Positions 50,226 to 63,926 of a stretch of 64,000 bases of DNA are shown here, one piece after another. The stretch comes from Volvox africanus (lineage: Eukaryota > Chlorophyta > Chlorophyceae > Chlamydomonadales > Volvocaceae). A program made the position numbers and the translations under genes. The notes beneath the pieces are model-generated. The model saw only the letters and a program-made list of their open reading frames with translations, was not told the origin of the DNA and did no database searches. Location: positions 62,001-126,000 of the forward strand of contig BSDZ01000092.1 of assembly GCA_030268105.1 (NCBI GenBank), written 5' to 3'. Positions within the stretch are counted from its first letter, which is position 1. Every line of letters begins with the position of its first letter.

Positions 50226-52758
50226 ATGATCTCGCTGTTGGTGAAACTGGGCTTCAAGCCTAAGGATCGTGCTTATGAGAGGATCGACACAATCTCGGAC
50301 ACCAACAGCACCGCTAACGATAATGACAGCGTTATGAGCAACAGCAGCTGCCTAAATGGCAAAGCTGTAGAGCAGCCTGCAGGTGGAGTGGTCGTCACTC
50401 CTTTGCGTGAACTAATGAAGAAGTTTAGCCGCAAGTGGATTCCGACAGAAAAGGTGAATTCGTGTTGCTGTCTTTCCTGATGTTCAGTTCTAAGTAAGGC
50501 CAACTCCCATCAAGCCTGCCTTTCGTCGTCGTTTATGTTTTCTTCGATTCCGTCTTTTTTTCGGTCATTCCGTGACATCCCATCCCTTCCACCTTTTCTG
50601 TCGCAGCCTCTTCAGCGGTTCGGGAAGCTCGAGGGCGAAGAATCCTTGACGTTGCAGGAGCGGTTGTCCGCGCGGCGCCTGCAAATAGCTGAGAAGGGGA
50701 CTCTGCTTAAGGTCCTGCTATCCTGGGTGAGTTTGAGCTGATCAGGAGTTTGCTCCAGCAGTGGTGATGGGTGTTGAGATGCCTTGGGGGTCGCTTGTCT
50801 GACAGTCGCTCGATGTGATTGGGCCATGCGCCGACCCGCACCGCTTGCTGACTATCGACCAACGTGTCGACCCCCCGTCTTTTGCGTGCGCACAACAGAA
50901 GGGCGCGCCCGAGAATCTTCACCAGGCCGGAGCCCAACTGGAAGCCCAGCCAGTTCCAGCAGCGCAGCAGGTGGTGGGTCAGACCTGACGCCTGAGGGGG
51001 TTCCGGGGAGGAGGTCGCCTTTCTCATACCAGTGCGCGGCTTGTGCTGCACTGTGTTGGTTGCAAAGTGCCTGCAGGAAAGCGCTTCTCAGGGGAGGCGA
51101 ATGGGGAACATGGTTTCCGAGGGGAGGGGAGACGGACGGAGGGAGTTGCCCGAGGGGTGGGCTCATCATACATGTCGTTATTTTGTCGTCGTTCAGATGT
51201 CGCCGAAACTAATTTGTGTACATGCGCTTGTGTTTGGACGTCCAATACCCCCTCGGAAACACATCAAGATGCTTTCCGTGATGCAGATGTTCCATGTCTA
51301 CGCACGTAAACGGTGCACTAACTGATGAAAAGCTTTTTTGTGTGTCTCGTTCTCTGCCAGCAGGAGCCGCAGCTGGAGAGTGAGGAGAACAACGTGCAGC
51401 AATGCGCGGGTGGCGTGATGGCCCCGTCGGGGTTGGCGGGAGCAGCGGCGGCCATTGAGCTAGCATATCAGCGGTAGGTGCAGTGTATAACTAGGTGTAC
51501 GGCGGAGTGACGTGGTAGTGCGTGGCGGTCTGAGTACGTGGCGGCAAATGCATGAAGGCGTACGTGTTTCGGATGTGCGACTTCCTGTTTACCCGAAACC
51601 CACAATGCTGGGATCTCTTGCTTACACCTGCAACCCCACCCATGCCTTTTCCATACAGGTTGGACGAGACCACCGAAGCTGAGGGCTTCGAGGGCTTCCA
51701 AGTCCAGGTGCGTGGGCAAGAAGTCATCGAAGCAACATAGTCTTATGTATACAAAACCCGACAACTGCTGGATGTTCGCTCTTTTATCTGCAGGTGTCAG
51801 ATTTGATTTCGCAACTCGAGAAGCTGAGGTCGGGGGCCGCCATGATGGAGGCCAGGAAGGGGGGCCTTTCCGGGGCCTCTACAGACCTGCAGGGCAGCAG
51901 CATCACTGCCAAATTTGCCATCATCCCTGCCGCCAGCTGTCCTGCTATGGGCGCCACGAGTCCGCCTTCTGCAGTCGAAGTCGCAGATGCTGGTGCCGCT
52001 TCCATTTTCATCAACAAGGCTGCGCAGCAACCCCAGGAGTTGTACCAACCCCTGGAGCTCACGCAGCCACCAAAACCGCACCCGAAAACCCCAGAGCGGC
52101 GTCTGCCCCCTGAGGCACGGAACTGGGGTCTGCAGGACTGCCGGTCCTGGGCGGGGGAGCAGCATTGGTCGTCCTGGGCGGAGGTTCAGGCGTTTACCAA
52201 GACGCTTGAGCCGACCCTAGCAGAAGCCATTCGTGAAGCAAGTAAGTCTGGTGGTGTGCACGTCGCGCTCCATCTCATGCTAGCTAGGTGCATGGTTGTC
52301 ATTGAGGGGTTGTCATTGTGTGAGGGGTTGTGAAAAGACACCCCTGAGTCTAGGTCTGCTGACTGGTTTGGCTCCCAAGTATCCTGTTCTATCTGCTGAC
52401 TCAGCAGGCAGTGGGCCTTGCCACCTGCTGTCTGCCTGCACATCTAAGCGCAGCCCACCTTACATGAATTGATTTCTGGCACAGAGACGTTCGCTCTCCC
52501 CCACACACTTTGCCCTCTTTAGGCCTCGAGCACAATCCACTTGTTGCCTTCGGGAAGGAGCAGGCGGCAGCTCCAGCAATTTCCTATGTGCAGCTCAAGC
52601 TGATGGAGCTTTGTGGCTCCAATCGTTGGGGGACGGCGTCCATCAAGGCCGCCTCGCTTGAGGGGCCCCGCAAGAGGCGCCCTTTCTTGGCGGCCTTCCT
52701 AAGGGCTGCCAAGGGAATCACAGAGCCGTGTGTTCAGCGTGGGGGCATTCGGCTCTGA
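50226..52758 (+). CDS. Unrecognised 452-aa protein (unit 10)
   Basis: Exons: 50226-50453, 50607-50726, 50806-50970, 51361-51473, 51659-51707, 51794-52241, 52523-52758. Intron 1 is 153 nt instead of 152 because of the longer T run, which should not change the protein. Intron 6 has the G form of the shared variant at 52466. Confidence 0.77.
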
Positions 52759-53200
52759 TCGAGCTGGGGCGGTTTTGCAGGAAGTGCACGCACTGATATG
52801 TACCTACTACCCTCCTTGCTAGCTAGCCGGATTGCTAGATGGTCATCTCGAGCCATCGATTTTGTTTGCCAAGTCGTGATGCTTAGCGTTGTTAAACACT
52901 GCACCCTTAATCGACGGTGACGTGGTTATTAAGAAAAGAGGGACTCAAGACACCTAGAGCGGAACTAAAGGCTCTGAGGCCTGATGGTGACCGTGACCAT
53001 GGCCGTAGTAGCACCAAGGGGCGGTGACTGGCTGAATAGCGCGGCACTTTACATTACGAATGTTAGGGCTCTCGTGAGAGATGTCCGGTGTGGTGGCTTG
53101 CAGGTGGCTGCTGCGGCTTAGGCGTGATGTTAGGCTGGGGTTTGCAGGTTTGGTTAGCTTTCTCATGTACATGTTTGTTTTCGGGCACCCCCAGTTTTGT

Positions 53201-53896
53201 ATGTGGTATTCTGTGTTCTTTTTATCGTACCTAAGGCTTCATGCAGTGGAGGGGGAGGGGCTGTGGAGGTTTAAACAGCTGGTGGGCAGTCGGACTTCAT
53301 CAAGTGGTATTCATAGTCAGTGAGACTCCCAACTGCACACATGGTATTTGTGCCTAGCATTTAGTCACTTAGCTATGTGATATTCTGTGTTCTTTTTATC
53401 GTACCTAAGGCTTCATGCAGTGGAGGGGGAGGGGCTGTGGAGGTTTAAACAGCTGGTGGGCAGTCGGACTTCATCAAGTGGTATTCATAGTCAGTGAGAC
53501 TCCCAACTGCACACATGGTATTTGTGCCTAGCATTTAGTCACTTAGCTATGTGATATTCTGTGTTCTTTTTATCGTACCTAAGGCTTCATGCAGTGGAGG
53601 GGGAGGGGCTGTGGAGGTTTAAACAGCTGGTGGGCAGTCGGACTTCATCAAGTGGTATTCATAGTCAGTGAGACTCCCAACTGCACACATGGTATTTGTG
53701 CCTAGCATTTAGTCACTTAGCTATGTGATATTCTGTGTTCTTTTTATCGTACCTAAGGCTTCATGCAGTGGAGGGGGAGGGGCTGTGGAGGTTTAAACAG
53801 CTGGTGGGCAGTCGGACTTCATCAAGTGGTATTCATAGTCAGTGAGACTCCCAACTGCACACATGGTATTTGTGCCTAGCATTTAGTCACTTAGCT
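53201..53896 (+). repeat. 174-bp minisatellite, 4 copies (unit 10)
   Basis: Exactly 4 x 174 bp, with the first-copy G variant. Confidence 0.98.
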
Positions 53897-55415
53897 GTCA
53901 TAGACCTGATATAGTTTTAGTTGCATAGTTTCTTATCTGCCATTCATTAGTGGACCCTAACCAATAGGAGCGTGTCAAACGTGTTTGTTAGTGGATCTGA
54001 ACCCTAGATGGTTGTCAACTGTTCATCATTGGATTCTATCCGATAGGAGCTTGTGAACCGTGTTTGTTAATGGATCTGATTAATGAGCTATTTAACATCC
54101 TTCTCAAGTGATTAGGCTGGTGTCATAATCTGCCATGACGACATGGCATGTGACCAGTTTATTTACAGGGGACTCTCAACTAGACATGCCTGGGACAGCA
54201 CAAAGGGGGAGGGCATGCGTGCCTCTGTGGGCGTGTGTGTGCATATGCGTGTGTGCGCATGCATGTGCTGCAGGCATGTGCAATACCATGGTGTTCGAGC
54301 CTCGCAGTTGCTCACGAGTGGACGAGCAAGCAGCAGGCCTCTCCGTGACACCACATGTAAATCGTGCGATGCCTGGATGACCCTTTTTGAGTGTCTCAGT
54401 CTCCCCCTGAAGCAGAACAGAGGGGTGCTTTTTAGGTGTTACACTGTGGGCGACTTGTTCTGAAAACTTGGGAAGAACTGTTTGGATTTTACTCCGCATG
54501 GAGAGCTGTATCTCCATGCAGCGCTGCACAGCCAAATTGCATTTTACTGCAGCAGGCTCTCACTAAGGTGTATGTATGTTCATACAAGGGTTCAACAATC
54601 GTTGGCATTATGACATTATGGTGCCCCAACTTGGGCGTCCATGCCCATCATGGAGATGGCACCGGAAGGCCTTCGGCGTGCTCCATCTTTATTAATTTCA
54701 GGACACGTGATAGTGTACGGCAAGCTACCGTGGGCCACAGTCCAGTGGTCGCATTATGTAAGGAATTTCAGGACTTTAGATTCCCTACTATGGGGAAGAC
54801 CAGTACTATACAAGGTGATAACCTTGCGCTCTTGGGGCCTCCGAACCGGTATTGGTGAAACACACACTTGTGCGGTGTTGATGTCTTTGAGCTTACGCGA
54901 GCTCAATTGTACCAATTGAAATTACAGTTCAATAGGAGCTCAAGAAATCCTTTGCGATGAACCTACGTAATCTGTTGTTCCAATGTACGGCCCGAAGCCA
55001 CGAACAGCGGACCGATTATGGTAATACGGGGTTCTTATCGCCACACGGAAGCGCCCCTACATTGCCATTCAAATTACTTTGCTTCAGTGTTACAACCGGA
55101 TAAAGGAAAGCTGTGAAACCTTCGCCTTTAGACCTGATTATGCTCCGTCGCTCTACATAACCATAGCCCACCCTGTGTGACCCATTAACATCCTAACTAG
55201 TTATTTTAAAACCATTTTCCATAATTGCTTTCGAATTCCTTAGAGAGACTCCAAAGAACAGGCTTTGGCCTGTCAACACAACCGTTTGCCTCTAGACAAA
55301 ACCTTAGTGTCGTTTATTGAGTAATACATCTCAACGATTTGCTTAGCGATAGTGCTTCATTGGACGCTTCGATTACCGGCTCCTTGACCACGACCCGGCT
55401 GTCCAGGCGTCAGCC

Positions 55416-57947
55416 ATGATCTCGCTGTTGGTGAAACTGGGCTTCAAGCCTAAGGATCGTGCTTATGAGAGGATCGACACAATCTCGGACACCAACAGCA
55501 CCGCTAACGATAATGACAGCGTTATGAGCAACAGCAGCTGCCTAAATGGCAAAGCTGTAGAGCAGCCTGCAGGTGGAGTGGTCGTCACTCCTTTGCGTGA
55601 ACTAATGAAGAAGTTTAGCCGCAAGTGGATTCCGACAGAAAAGGTGAATTCGTGTTGCTGTCTTTCCTGATGTTCAGTTCTAAGTAAGGCCAACTCCCAT
55701 CAAGCCTGCCTTTCGTCGTCGTTTATGTTTTCTTCGATTCCGTCTTTTTTCGGTCATTCCGTGACATCCCATCCCTTCCACCTTTTCTGTCGCAGCCTCT
55801 TCAGCGGTTCGGGAAGCTCGAGGGCGAAGAATCCTTGACGTTGCAGGAGCGGTTGTCCGCGCGGCGCCTGCAAATAGCTGAGAAGGGGACTCTGCTTAAG
55901 GTCCTGCTATCCTGGGTGAGTTTGAGCTGATCAGGAGTTTGCTCCAGCAGTGGTGATGGGTGTTGAGATGCCTTGGGGGTCGCTTGTCTGACAGTCGCTC
56001 GATGTGATTGGGCCATGCGCCGACCCGCACCGCTTGCTGACTATCGACCAACGTGTCGACCCCCCGTCTTTTGCGTGCGCACAACAGAAGGGCGCGCCCG
56101 AGAATCTTCACCAGGCCGGAGCCCAACTGGAAGCCCAGCCAGTTCCAGCAGCGCAGCAGGTGGTGGGTCAGACCTGACGCCTGAGGGGGTTCCGGGGAGG
56201 AGGTCGCCTTTCTCATACCAGTGCGCGGCTTGTGCTGCACTGTGTTGGTTGCAAAGTGCCTGCAGGAAAGCGCTTCTCAGGGGAGGCGAATGGGGAACAT
56301 GGTTTCCGAGGGGAGGGGAGACGGACGGAGGGAGTTGCCCGAGGGGTGGGCTCATCATACATGTCGTTATTTTGTCGTCGTTCAGATGTCGCCGAAACTA
56401 ATTTGTGTACATGCGCTTGTGTTTGGACGTCCAATACCCCCTCGGAAACACATCAAGATGCTTTCCGTGATGCAGATGTTCCATGTCTACGCACGTAAAC
56501 GGTGCACTAACTGATGAAAAGCTTTTTTGTGTGTCTCGTTCTCTGCCAGCAGGAGCCGCAGCTGGAGAGTGAGGAGAACAACGTGCAGCAATGCGCGGGT
56601 GGCGTGATGGCCCCGTCGGGGTTGGCGGGAGCAGCGGCGGCCATTGAGCTAGCATATCAGCGGTAGGTGCAGTGTATAACTAGGTGTACGGCGGAGTGAC
56701 GTGGTAGTGCGTGGCGGTCTGAGTACGTGGCGGCAAATGCATGAAGGCGTACGTGTTTCGGATGTGCGACTTCCTGTTTACCCGAAACCCACAATGCTGG
56801 GATCTCTTGCTTACACCTGCAACCCCACCCATGCCTTTTCCATACAGGTTGGACGAGACCACCGAAGCTGAGGGCTTCGAGGGCTTCCAAGTCCAGGTGC
56901 GTGGGCAAGAAGTCATCGAAGCAACATAGTCTTATGTATACAAAACCCGACAACTGCTGGATGTTCGCTCTTTTATCTGCAGGTGTCAGATTTGATTTCG
57001 CAACTCGAGAAGCTGAGGTCGGGGGCCGCCATGATGGAGGCCAGGAAGGGGGGCCTTTCCGGGGCCTCTACAGACCTGCAGGGCAGCAGCATCACTGCCA
57101 AATTTGCCATCATCCCTGCCGCCAGCTGTCCTGCTATGGGCGCCACGAGTCCGCCTTCTGCAGTCGAAGTCGCAGATGCTGGTGCCGCTTCCATTTTCAT
57201 CAACAAGGCTGCGCAGCAACCCCAGGAGTTGTACCAACCCCTGGAGCTCACGCAGCCACCAAAACCGCACCCGAAAACCCCAGAGCGGCGTCTGCCCCCT
57301 GAGGCACGGAACTGGGGTCTGCAGGACTGCCGGTCCTGGGCGGGGGAGCAGCATTGGTCGTCCTGGGCGGAGGTTCAGGCGTTTACCAAGACGCTTGAGC
57401 CGACCCTAGCAGAAGCCATTCGTGAAGCAAGTAAGTCTGGTGGTGTGCACGTCGCGCTCCATCTCATGCTAGCTAGGTGCATGGTTGTCATTGAGGGGTT
57501 GTCATTGTGTGAGGGGTTGTGAAAAGACACCCCTGAGTCTAGGTCTGCTGACTGGTTTGGCTCCCAAGTATCCTGTTCTATCTGCTGACTCAGCAGGCAG
57601 TGGGCCTTGCCACCTGCTGTCTGCCTGCACATCTAAGCGCAGCCCACCTTACATGAATTGATTTCTGGCACAGAGACGTTCGCTCTCCCCCACACACTTT
57701 GCCCTCTTTAGGCCTCGAGCACAATCCACTTGTTGCCTTCGGGAAGGAGCAGGCGGCAGCTCCAGCAATTTCCTATGTGCAGCTCAAGCTGATGGAGCTT
57801 TGTGGCTCCAATCGTTGGGGGACGGCGTCCATCAAGGCCGCCTCGCTTGAGGGGCCCCGCAAGAGGCGCCCTTTCTTGGCGGCCTTCCTAAGGGCTGCCA
57901 AGGGAATCACAGAGCCGTGTGTTCAGCGTGGGGGCATTCGGCTCTGA
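55416..57947 (+). CDS. Unrecognised 452-aa protein (unit 11)
   Basis: Exons: 55416-55643, 55796-55915, 55995-56159, 56550-56662, 56848-56896, 56983-57430, 57712-57947. Intact; predicted protein as in unit 1. Intron 6 has G at 57655. Confidence 0.77.
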
Positions 57948-58389
57948 TCGAGCTGGGGCGGTTTTGCAGGAAGTGCACGCACTGATATGTACCTACTACC
58001 CTCCTTGCTAGCTAGCCGGATTGCTAGATGGTCATCTCGAGCCATCGATTTTGTTTGCCAAGTCGTGATGCTTAGCGTTGTTAAACACTGCACCCTTAAT
58101 CGACGGTGACGTGGTTATTAAGAAAAGAGGGACTCAAGACACCTAGAGCGGAACTAAAGGCTCTGAGGCCTGATGGTGACCGTGACCATGGCCGTAGTAG
58201 CACCAAGGGGCGGTGACTGGCTGAATAGCGCGGCACTTTACATTACGAATGTTAGGGCTCTCGTGAGAGATGTCCGGTGTGGTGGCTTGCAGGTGGCTGC
58301 TGCGGCTTAGGCGTGATGTTAGGCTGGGGTTTGCAGGTTTGGTTAGCTTTCTCATGTACATGTTTGTTTTCGGGCACCCCCAGTTTTGT

Positions 58390-58911
58390 ATGTGGTATTC
58401 TGTGTTCTTTTTATCGTACCTAAGGCTTCATGCAGTGGAGGGGGAGGGGCTGTGGAGGTTTAAACAGCTGGTGGGCAGTCGGACTTCATCAAGTGGTATT
58501 CATAGTCAGTGAGACTCCCAACTGCACACATGGTATTTGTGCCTAGCATTTAGTCACTTAGCTATGTGATATTCTGTGTTCTTTTTATCGTACCTAAGGC
58601 TTCATGCAGTGGAGGGGGAGGGGCTGTGGAGGTTTAAACAGCTGGTGGGCAGTCGGACTTCATCAAGTGGTATTCATAGTCAGTGAGACTCCCAACTGCA
58701 CACATGGTATTTGTGCCTAGCATTTAGTCACTTAGCTATGTGATATTCTGTGTTCTTTTTATCGTACCTAAGGCTTCATGCAGTGGAGGGGGAGGGGCTG
58801 TGGAGGTTTAAACAGCTGGTGGGCAGTCGGACTTCATCAAGTGGTATTCATAGTCAGTGAGACTCCCAACTGCACACATGGTATTTGTGCCTAGCATTTA
58901 GTCACTTAGCT
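58390..58911 (+). repeat. 174-bp minisatellite, 3 copies (unit 11)
   Basis: 522 bp, exactly 3 x 174, with the first-copy G variant. Confidence 0.98.
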
Positions 58912-60430
58912 GTCATAGACCTGATATAGTTTTAGTTGCATAGTTTCTTATCTGCCATTCATTAGTGGACCCTAACCAATAGGAGCGTGTCAAACGTGTT
59001 TGTTAGTGGATCTGAACCCTAGATGGTTGTCAACTGTTCATCATTGGATTCTATCCGATAGGAGCTTGTGAACCGTGTTTGTTAATGGATCTGATTAATG
59101 AGCTATTTAACATCCTTCTCAAGTGATTAGGCTGGTGTCATAATCTGCCATGACGACATGGCATGTGACCAGTTTATTTACAGGGGACTCTCAACTAGAC
59201 ATGCCTGGGACAGCACAAAGGGGGAGGGCATGCGTGCCTCTGTGGGCGTGTGTGTGCATATGCGTGTGTGCGCATGCATGTGCTGCAGGCATGTGCAATA
59301 CCATGGTGTTCGAGCCTCGCAGTTGCTCACGAGTGGACGAGCAAGCAGCAGGCCTCTCCGTGACACCACATGTAAATCGTGCGATGCCTGGATGACCCTT
59401 TTTGAGTGTCTCAGTCTCCCCCTGAAGCAGAACAGAGGGGTGCTTTTTAGGTGTTACACTGTGGGCGACTTGTTCTGAAAACTTGGGAAGAACTGTTTGG
59501 ATTTTACTCCGCATGGAGAGCTGTATCTCCATGCAGCGCTGCACAGCCAAATTGCATTTTACTGCAGCAGGCTCTCACTAAGGTGTATGTATGTTCATAC
59601 AAGGGTTCAACAATCGTTGGCATTATGACATTATGGTGCCCCAACTTGGGCGTCCATGCCCATCATGGAGATGGCACCGGAAGGCCTTCGGCGTGCTCCA
59701 TCTTTATTAATTTCAGGACACGTGATAGTGTACGGCAAGCTACCGTGGGCCACAGTCCAGTGGTCGCATTATGTAAGGAATTTCAGGACTTTAGATTCCC
59801 TACTATGGGGAAGACCAGTACTATACAAGGTGATAACCTTGCGCTCTTGGGGCCTCCGAACCGGTATTGGTGAAACACACACTTGTGCGGTGTTGATGTC
59901 TTTGAGCTTACGCGAGCTCAATTGTACCAATTGAAATTACAGTTCAATAGGAGCTCAAGAAATCCTTTGCGATGAACCTACGTAATCTGTTGTTCCAATG
60001 TACGGCCCGAAGCCACGAACAGCGGACCGATTATGGTAATACGGGGTTCTTATCGCCACACGGAAGCGCCCCTACATTGCCATTCAAATTACTTTGCTTC
60101 AGTGTTACAACCGGATAAAGGAAAGCTGTGAAACCTTCGCCTTTAGACCTGATTATGCTCCGTCGCTCTACATAACCATAGCCCACCCTGTGTGACCCAT
60201 TAACATCCTAACTAGTTATTTTAAAACCATTTTCCATAATTGCTTTCGAATTCCTTAGAGAGACTCCAAAGAACAGGCTTTGGCCTGTCAACACAACCGT
60301 TTGCCTCTAGACAAAACCTTAGTGTCGTTTATTGAGTAATACATCTCAACGATTTGCTTAGCGATAGTGCTTCATTGGACGCTTCGATTACCGGCTCCTT
60401 GACCACGACCCGGCTGTCCAGGCGTCAGCC

Positions 60431-62962
60431 ATGATCTCGCTGTTGGTGAAACTGGGCTTCAAGCCTAAGGATCGTGCTTATGAGAGGATCGACACAATCT
60501 CGGACACCAACAGCACCGCTAACGATAATGACAGCGTTATGAGCAACAGCAGCTGCCTAAATGGCAAAGCTGTAGAGCAGCCTGCAGGTGGAGTGGTCGT
60601 CACTCCTTTGCGTGAACTAATGAAGAAGTTTAGCCGCAAGTGGATTCCGACAGAAAAGGTGAATTCGTGTTGCTGTCTTTCCTGATGTTCAGTTCTAAGT
60701 AAGGCCAACTCCCATCAAGCCTGCCTTTCGTCGTCGTTTATGTTTTCTTCGATTCCGTCTTTTTTCGGTCATTCCGTGACATCCCATCCCTTCCACCTTT
60801 TCTGTCGCAGCCTCTTCAGCGGTTCGGGAAGCTCGAGGGCGAAGAATCCTTGACGTTGCAGGAGCGGTTGTCCGCGCGGCGCCTGCAAATAGCTGAGAAG
60901 GGGACTCTGCTTAAGGTCCTGCTATCCTGGGTGAGTTTGAGCTGATCAGGAGTTTGCTCCAGCAGTGGTGATGGGTGTTGAGATGCCTTGGGGGTCGCTT
61001 GTCTGACAGTCGCTCGATGTGATTGGGCCATGCGCCGACCCGCACCGCTTGCTGACTATCGACCAACGTGTCGACCCCCCGTCTTTTGCGTGCGCACAAC
61101 AGAAGGGCGCGCCCGAGAATCTTCACCAGGCCGGAGCCCAACTGGAAGCCCAGCCAGTTCCAGCAGCGCAGCAGGTGGTGGGTCAGACCTGACGCCTGAG
61201 GGGGTTCCGGGGAGGAGGTCGCCTTTCTCATACCAGTGCGCGGCTTGTGCTGCACTGTGTTGGTTGCAAAGTGCCTGCAGGAAAGCGCTTCTCAGGGGAG
61301 GCGAATGGGGAACATGGTTTCCGAGGGGAGGGGAGACGGACGGAGGGAGTTGCCCGAGGGGTGGGCTCATCATACATGTCGTTATTTTGTCGTCGTTCAG
61401 ATGTCGCCGAAACTAATTTGTGTACATGCGCTTGTGTTTGGACGTCCAATACCCCCTCGGAAACACATCAAGATGCTTTCCGTGATGCAGATGTTCCATG
61501 TCTACGCACGTAAACGGTGCACTAACTGATGAAAAGCTTTTTTGTGTGTCTCGTTCTCTGCCAGCAGGAGCCGCAGCTGGAGAGTGAGGAGAACAACGTG
61601 CAGCAATGCGCGGGTGGCGTGATGGCCCCGTCGGGGTTGGCGGGAGCAGCGGCGGCCATTGAGCTAGCATATCAGCGGTAGGTGCAGTGTATAACTAGGT
61701 GTACGGCGGAGTGACGTGGTAGTGCGTGGCGGTCTGAGTACGTGGCGGCAAATGCATGAAGGCGTACGTGTTTCGGATGTGCGACTTCCTGTTTACCCGA
61801 AACCCACAATGCTGGGATCTCTTGCTTACACCTGCAACCCCACCCATGCCTTTTCCATACAGGTTGGACGAGACCACCGAAGCTGAGGGCTTCGAGGGCT
61901 TCCAAGTCCAGGTGCGTGGGCAAGAAGTCATCGAAGCAACATAGTCTTATGTATACAAAACCCGACAACTGCTGGATGTTCGCTCTTTTATCTGCAGGTG
62001 TCAGATTTGATTTCGCAACTCGAGAAGCTGAGGTCGGGGGCCGCCATGATGGAGGCCAGGAAGGGGGGCCTTTCCGGGGCCTCTACAGACCTGCAGGGCA
62101 GCAGCATCACTGCCAAATTTGCCATCATCCCTGCCGCCAGCTGTCCTGCTATGGGCGCCACGAGTCCGCCTTCTGCAGTCGAAGTCGCAGATGCTGGTGC
62201 CGCTTCCATTTTCATCAACAAGGCTGCGCAGCAACCCCAGGAGTTGTACCAACCCCTGGAGCTCACGCAGCCACCAAAACCGCACCCGAAAACCCCAGAG
62301 CGGCGTCTGCCCCCTGAGGCACGGAACTGGGGTCTGCAGGACTGCCGGTCCTGGGCGGGGGAGCAGCATTGGTCGTCCTGGGCGGAGGTTCAGGCGTTTA
62401 CCAAGACGCTTGAGCCGACCCTAGCAGAAGCCATTCGTGAAGCAAGTAAGTCTGGTGGTGTGCACGTCGCGCTCCATCTCATGCTAGCTAGGTGCATGGT
62501 TGTCATTGAGGGGTTGTCATTGTGTGAGGGGTTGTGAAAAGACACCCCTGAGTCTAGGTCTGCTGACTGGTTTGGCTCCCAAGTATCCTGTTCTATCTGC
62601 TGACTCAGCAGGCAGTGGGCCTTGCCACCTGCTGTCTGCCTGCACATCTAAGCGCAGCCCACCTTACATGAATTGATTTCTGGCACAGAGACGTTCGCTC
62701 TCCCCCACACACTTTGCCCTCTTTAGGCCTCGAGCACAATCCACTTGTTGCCTTCGGGAAGGAGCAGGCGGCAGCTCCAGCAATTTCCTATGTGCAGCTC
62801 AAGCTGATGGAGCTTTGTGGCTCCAATCGTTGGGGGACGGCGTCCATCAAGGCCGCCTCGCTTGAGGGGCCCCGCAAGAGGCGCCCTTTCTTGGCGGCCT
62901 TCCTAAGGGCTGCCAAGGGAATCACAGAGCCGTGTGTTCAGCGTGGGGGCATTCGGCTCTGA
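60431..62962 (+). CDS. Unrecognised 452-aa protein (unit 12)
   Basis: Exons: 60431-60658, 60811-60930, 61010-61174, 61565-61677, 61863-61911, 61998-62445, 62727-62962. Intact; predicted protein as in unit 1. Intron 6 has G at 62670. Confidence 0.77.
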
Positions 62963-63404
62963 TCGAGCTGGGGCGGTTTTGCAGGAAGTGCACGCACTGA
63001 TATGTACCTACTACCCTCCTTGCTAGCTAGCCGGATTGCTAGATGGTCATCTCGAGCCATCGATTTTGTTTGCCAAGTCGTGATGCTTAGCGTTGTTAAA
63101 CACTGCACCCTTAATCGACGGTGACGTGGTTATTAAGAAAAGAGGGACTCAAGACACCTAGAGCGGAACTAAAGGCTCTGAGGCCTGATGGTGACCGTGA
63201 CCATGGCCGTAGTAGCACCAAGGGGCGGTGACTGGCTGAATAGCGCGGCACTTTACATTACGAATGTTAGGGCTCTCGTGAGAGATGTCCGGTGTGGTGG
63301 CTTGCAGGTGGCTGCTGCGGCTTAGGCGTGATGTTAGGCTGGGGTTTGCAGGTTTGGTTAGCTTTCTCATGTACATGTTTGTTTTCGGGCACCCCCAGTT
63401 TTGT

Positions 63405-63926
63405 ATGTGGTATTCTGTGTTCTTTTTATCGTACCTAAGGCTTCATGCAGTGGAGGGGGAGGGGCTGTGGAGGTTTAAACAGCTGGTGGGCAGTCGGACT
63501 TCATCAAGTGGTATTCATAGTCAGTGAGACTCCCAACTGCACACATGGTATTTGTGCCTAGCATTTAGTCACTTAGCTATGTGATATTCTGTGTTCTTTT
63601 TATCGTACCTAAGGCTTCATGCAGTGGAGGGGGAGGGGCTGTGGAGGTTTAAACAGCTGGTGGGCAGTCGGACTTCATCAAGTGGTATTCATAGTCAGTG
63701 AGACTCCCAACTGCACACATGGTATTTGTGCCTAGCATTTAGTCACTTAGCTATGTGATATTCTGTGTTCTTTTTATCGTACCTAAGGCTTCATGCAGTG
63801 GAGGGGGAGGGGCTGTGGAGGTTTAAACAGCTGGTGGGCAGTCGGACTTCATCAAGTGGTATTCATAGTCAGTGAGACTCCCAACTGCACACATGGTATT
63901 TGTGCCTAGCATTTAGTCACTTAGCT
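63405..63926 (+). repeat. 174-bp minisatellite, 3 copies (unit 12)
   Basis: 522 bp, exactly 3 x 174, with the first-copy G variant. It shares the three-copy state and the intron 6 G with neighbouring unit 11. Confidence 0.98.

Larger units (their letters stand above)
49834..55023 (+). repeat. Array unit 10 (5190 bp)
   Basis: 5' region 49834-50225, gene 50226-52758, 3' flank 52759-53200, 174-bp repeats 53201-53896, spacer 53897-55023. The extra base is a seventh T at 50555-50561 in intron 1. Confidence 0.97.
55024..60038 (+). repeat. Array unit 11 (5015 bp)
   Basis: 5' region 55024-55415, gene 55416-57947, 3' flank 57948-58389, 174-bp repeats 58390-58911, spacer 58912-60038. It is one 174-bp copy shorter than the standard unit. 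Confidence 0.97.
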
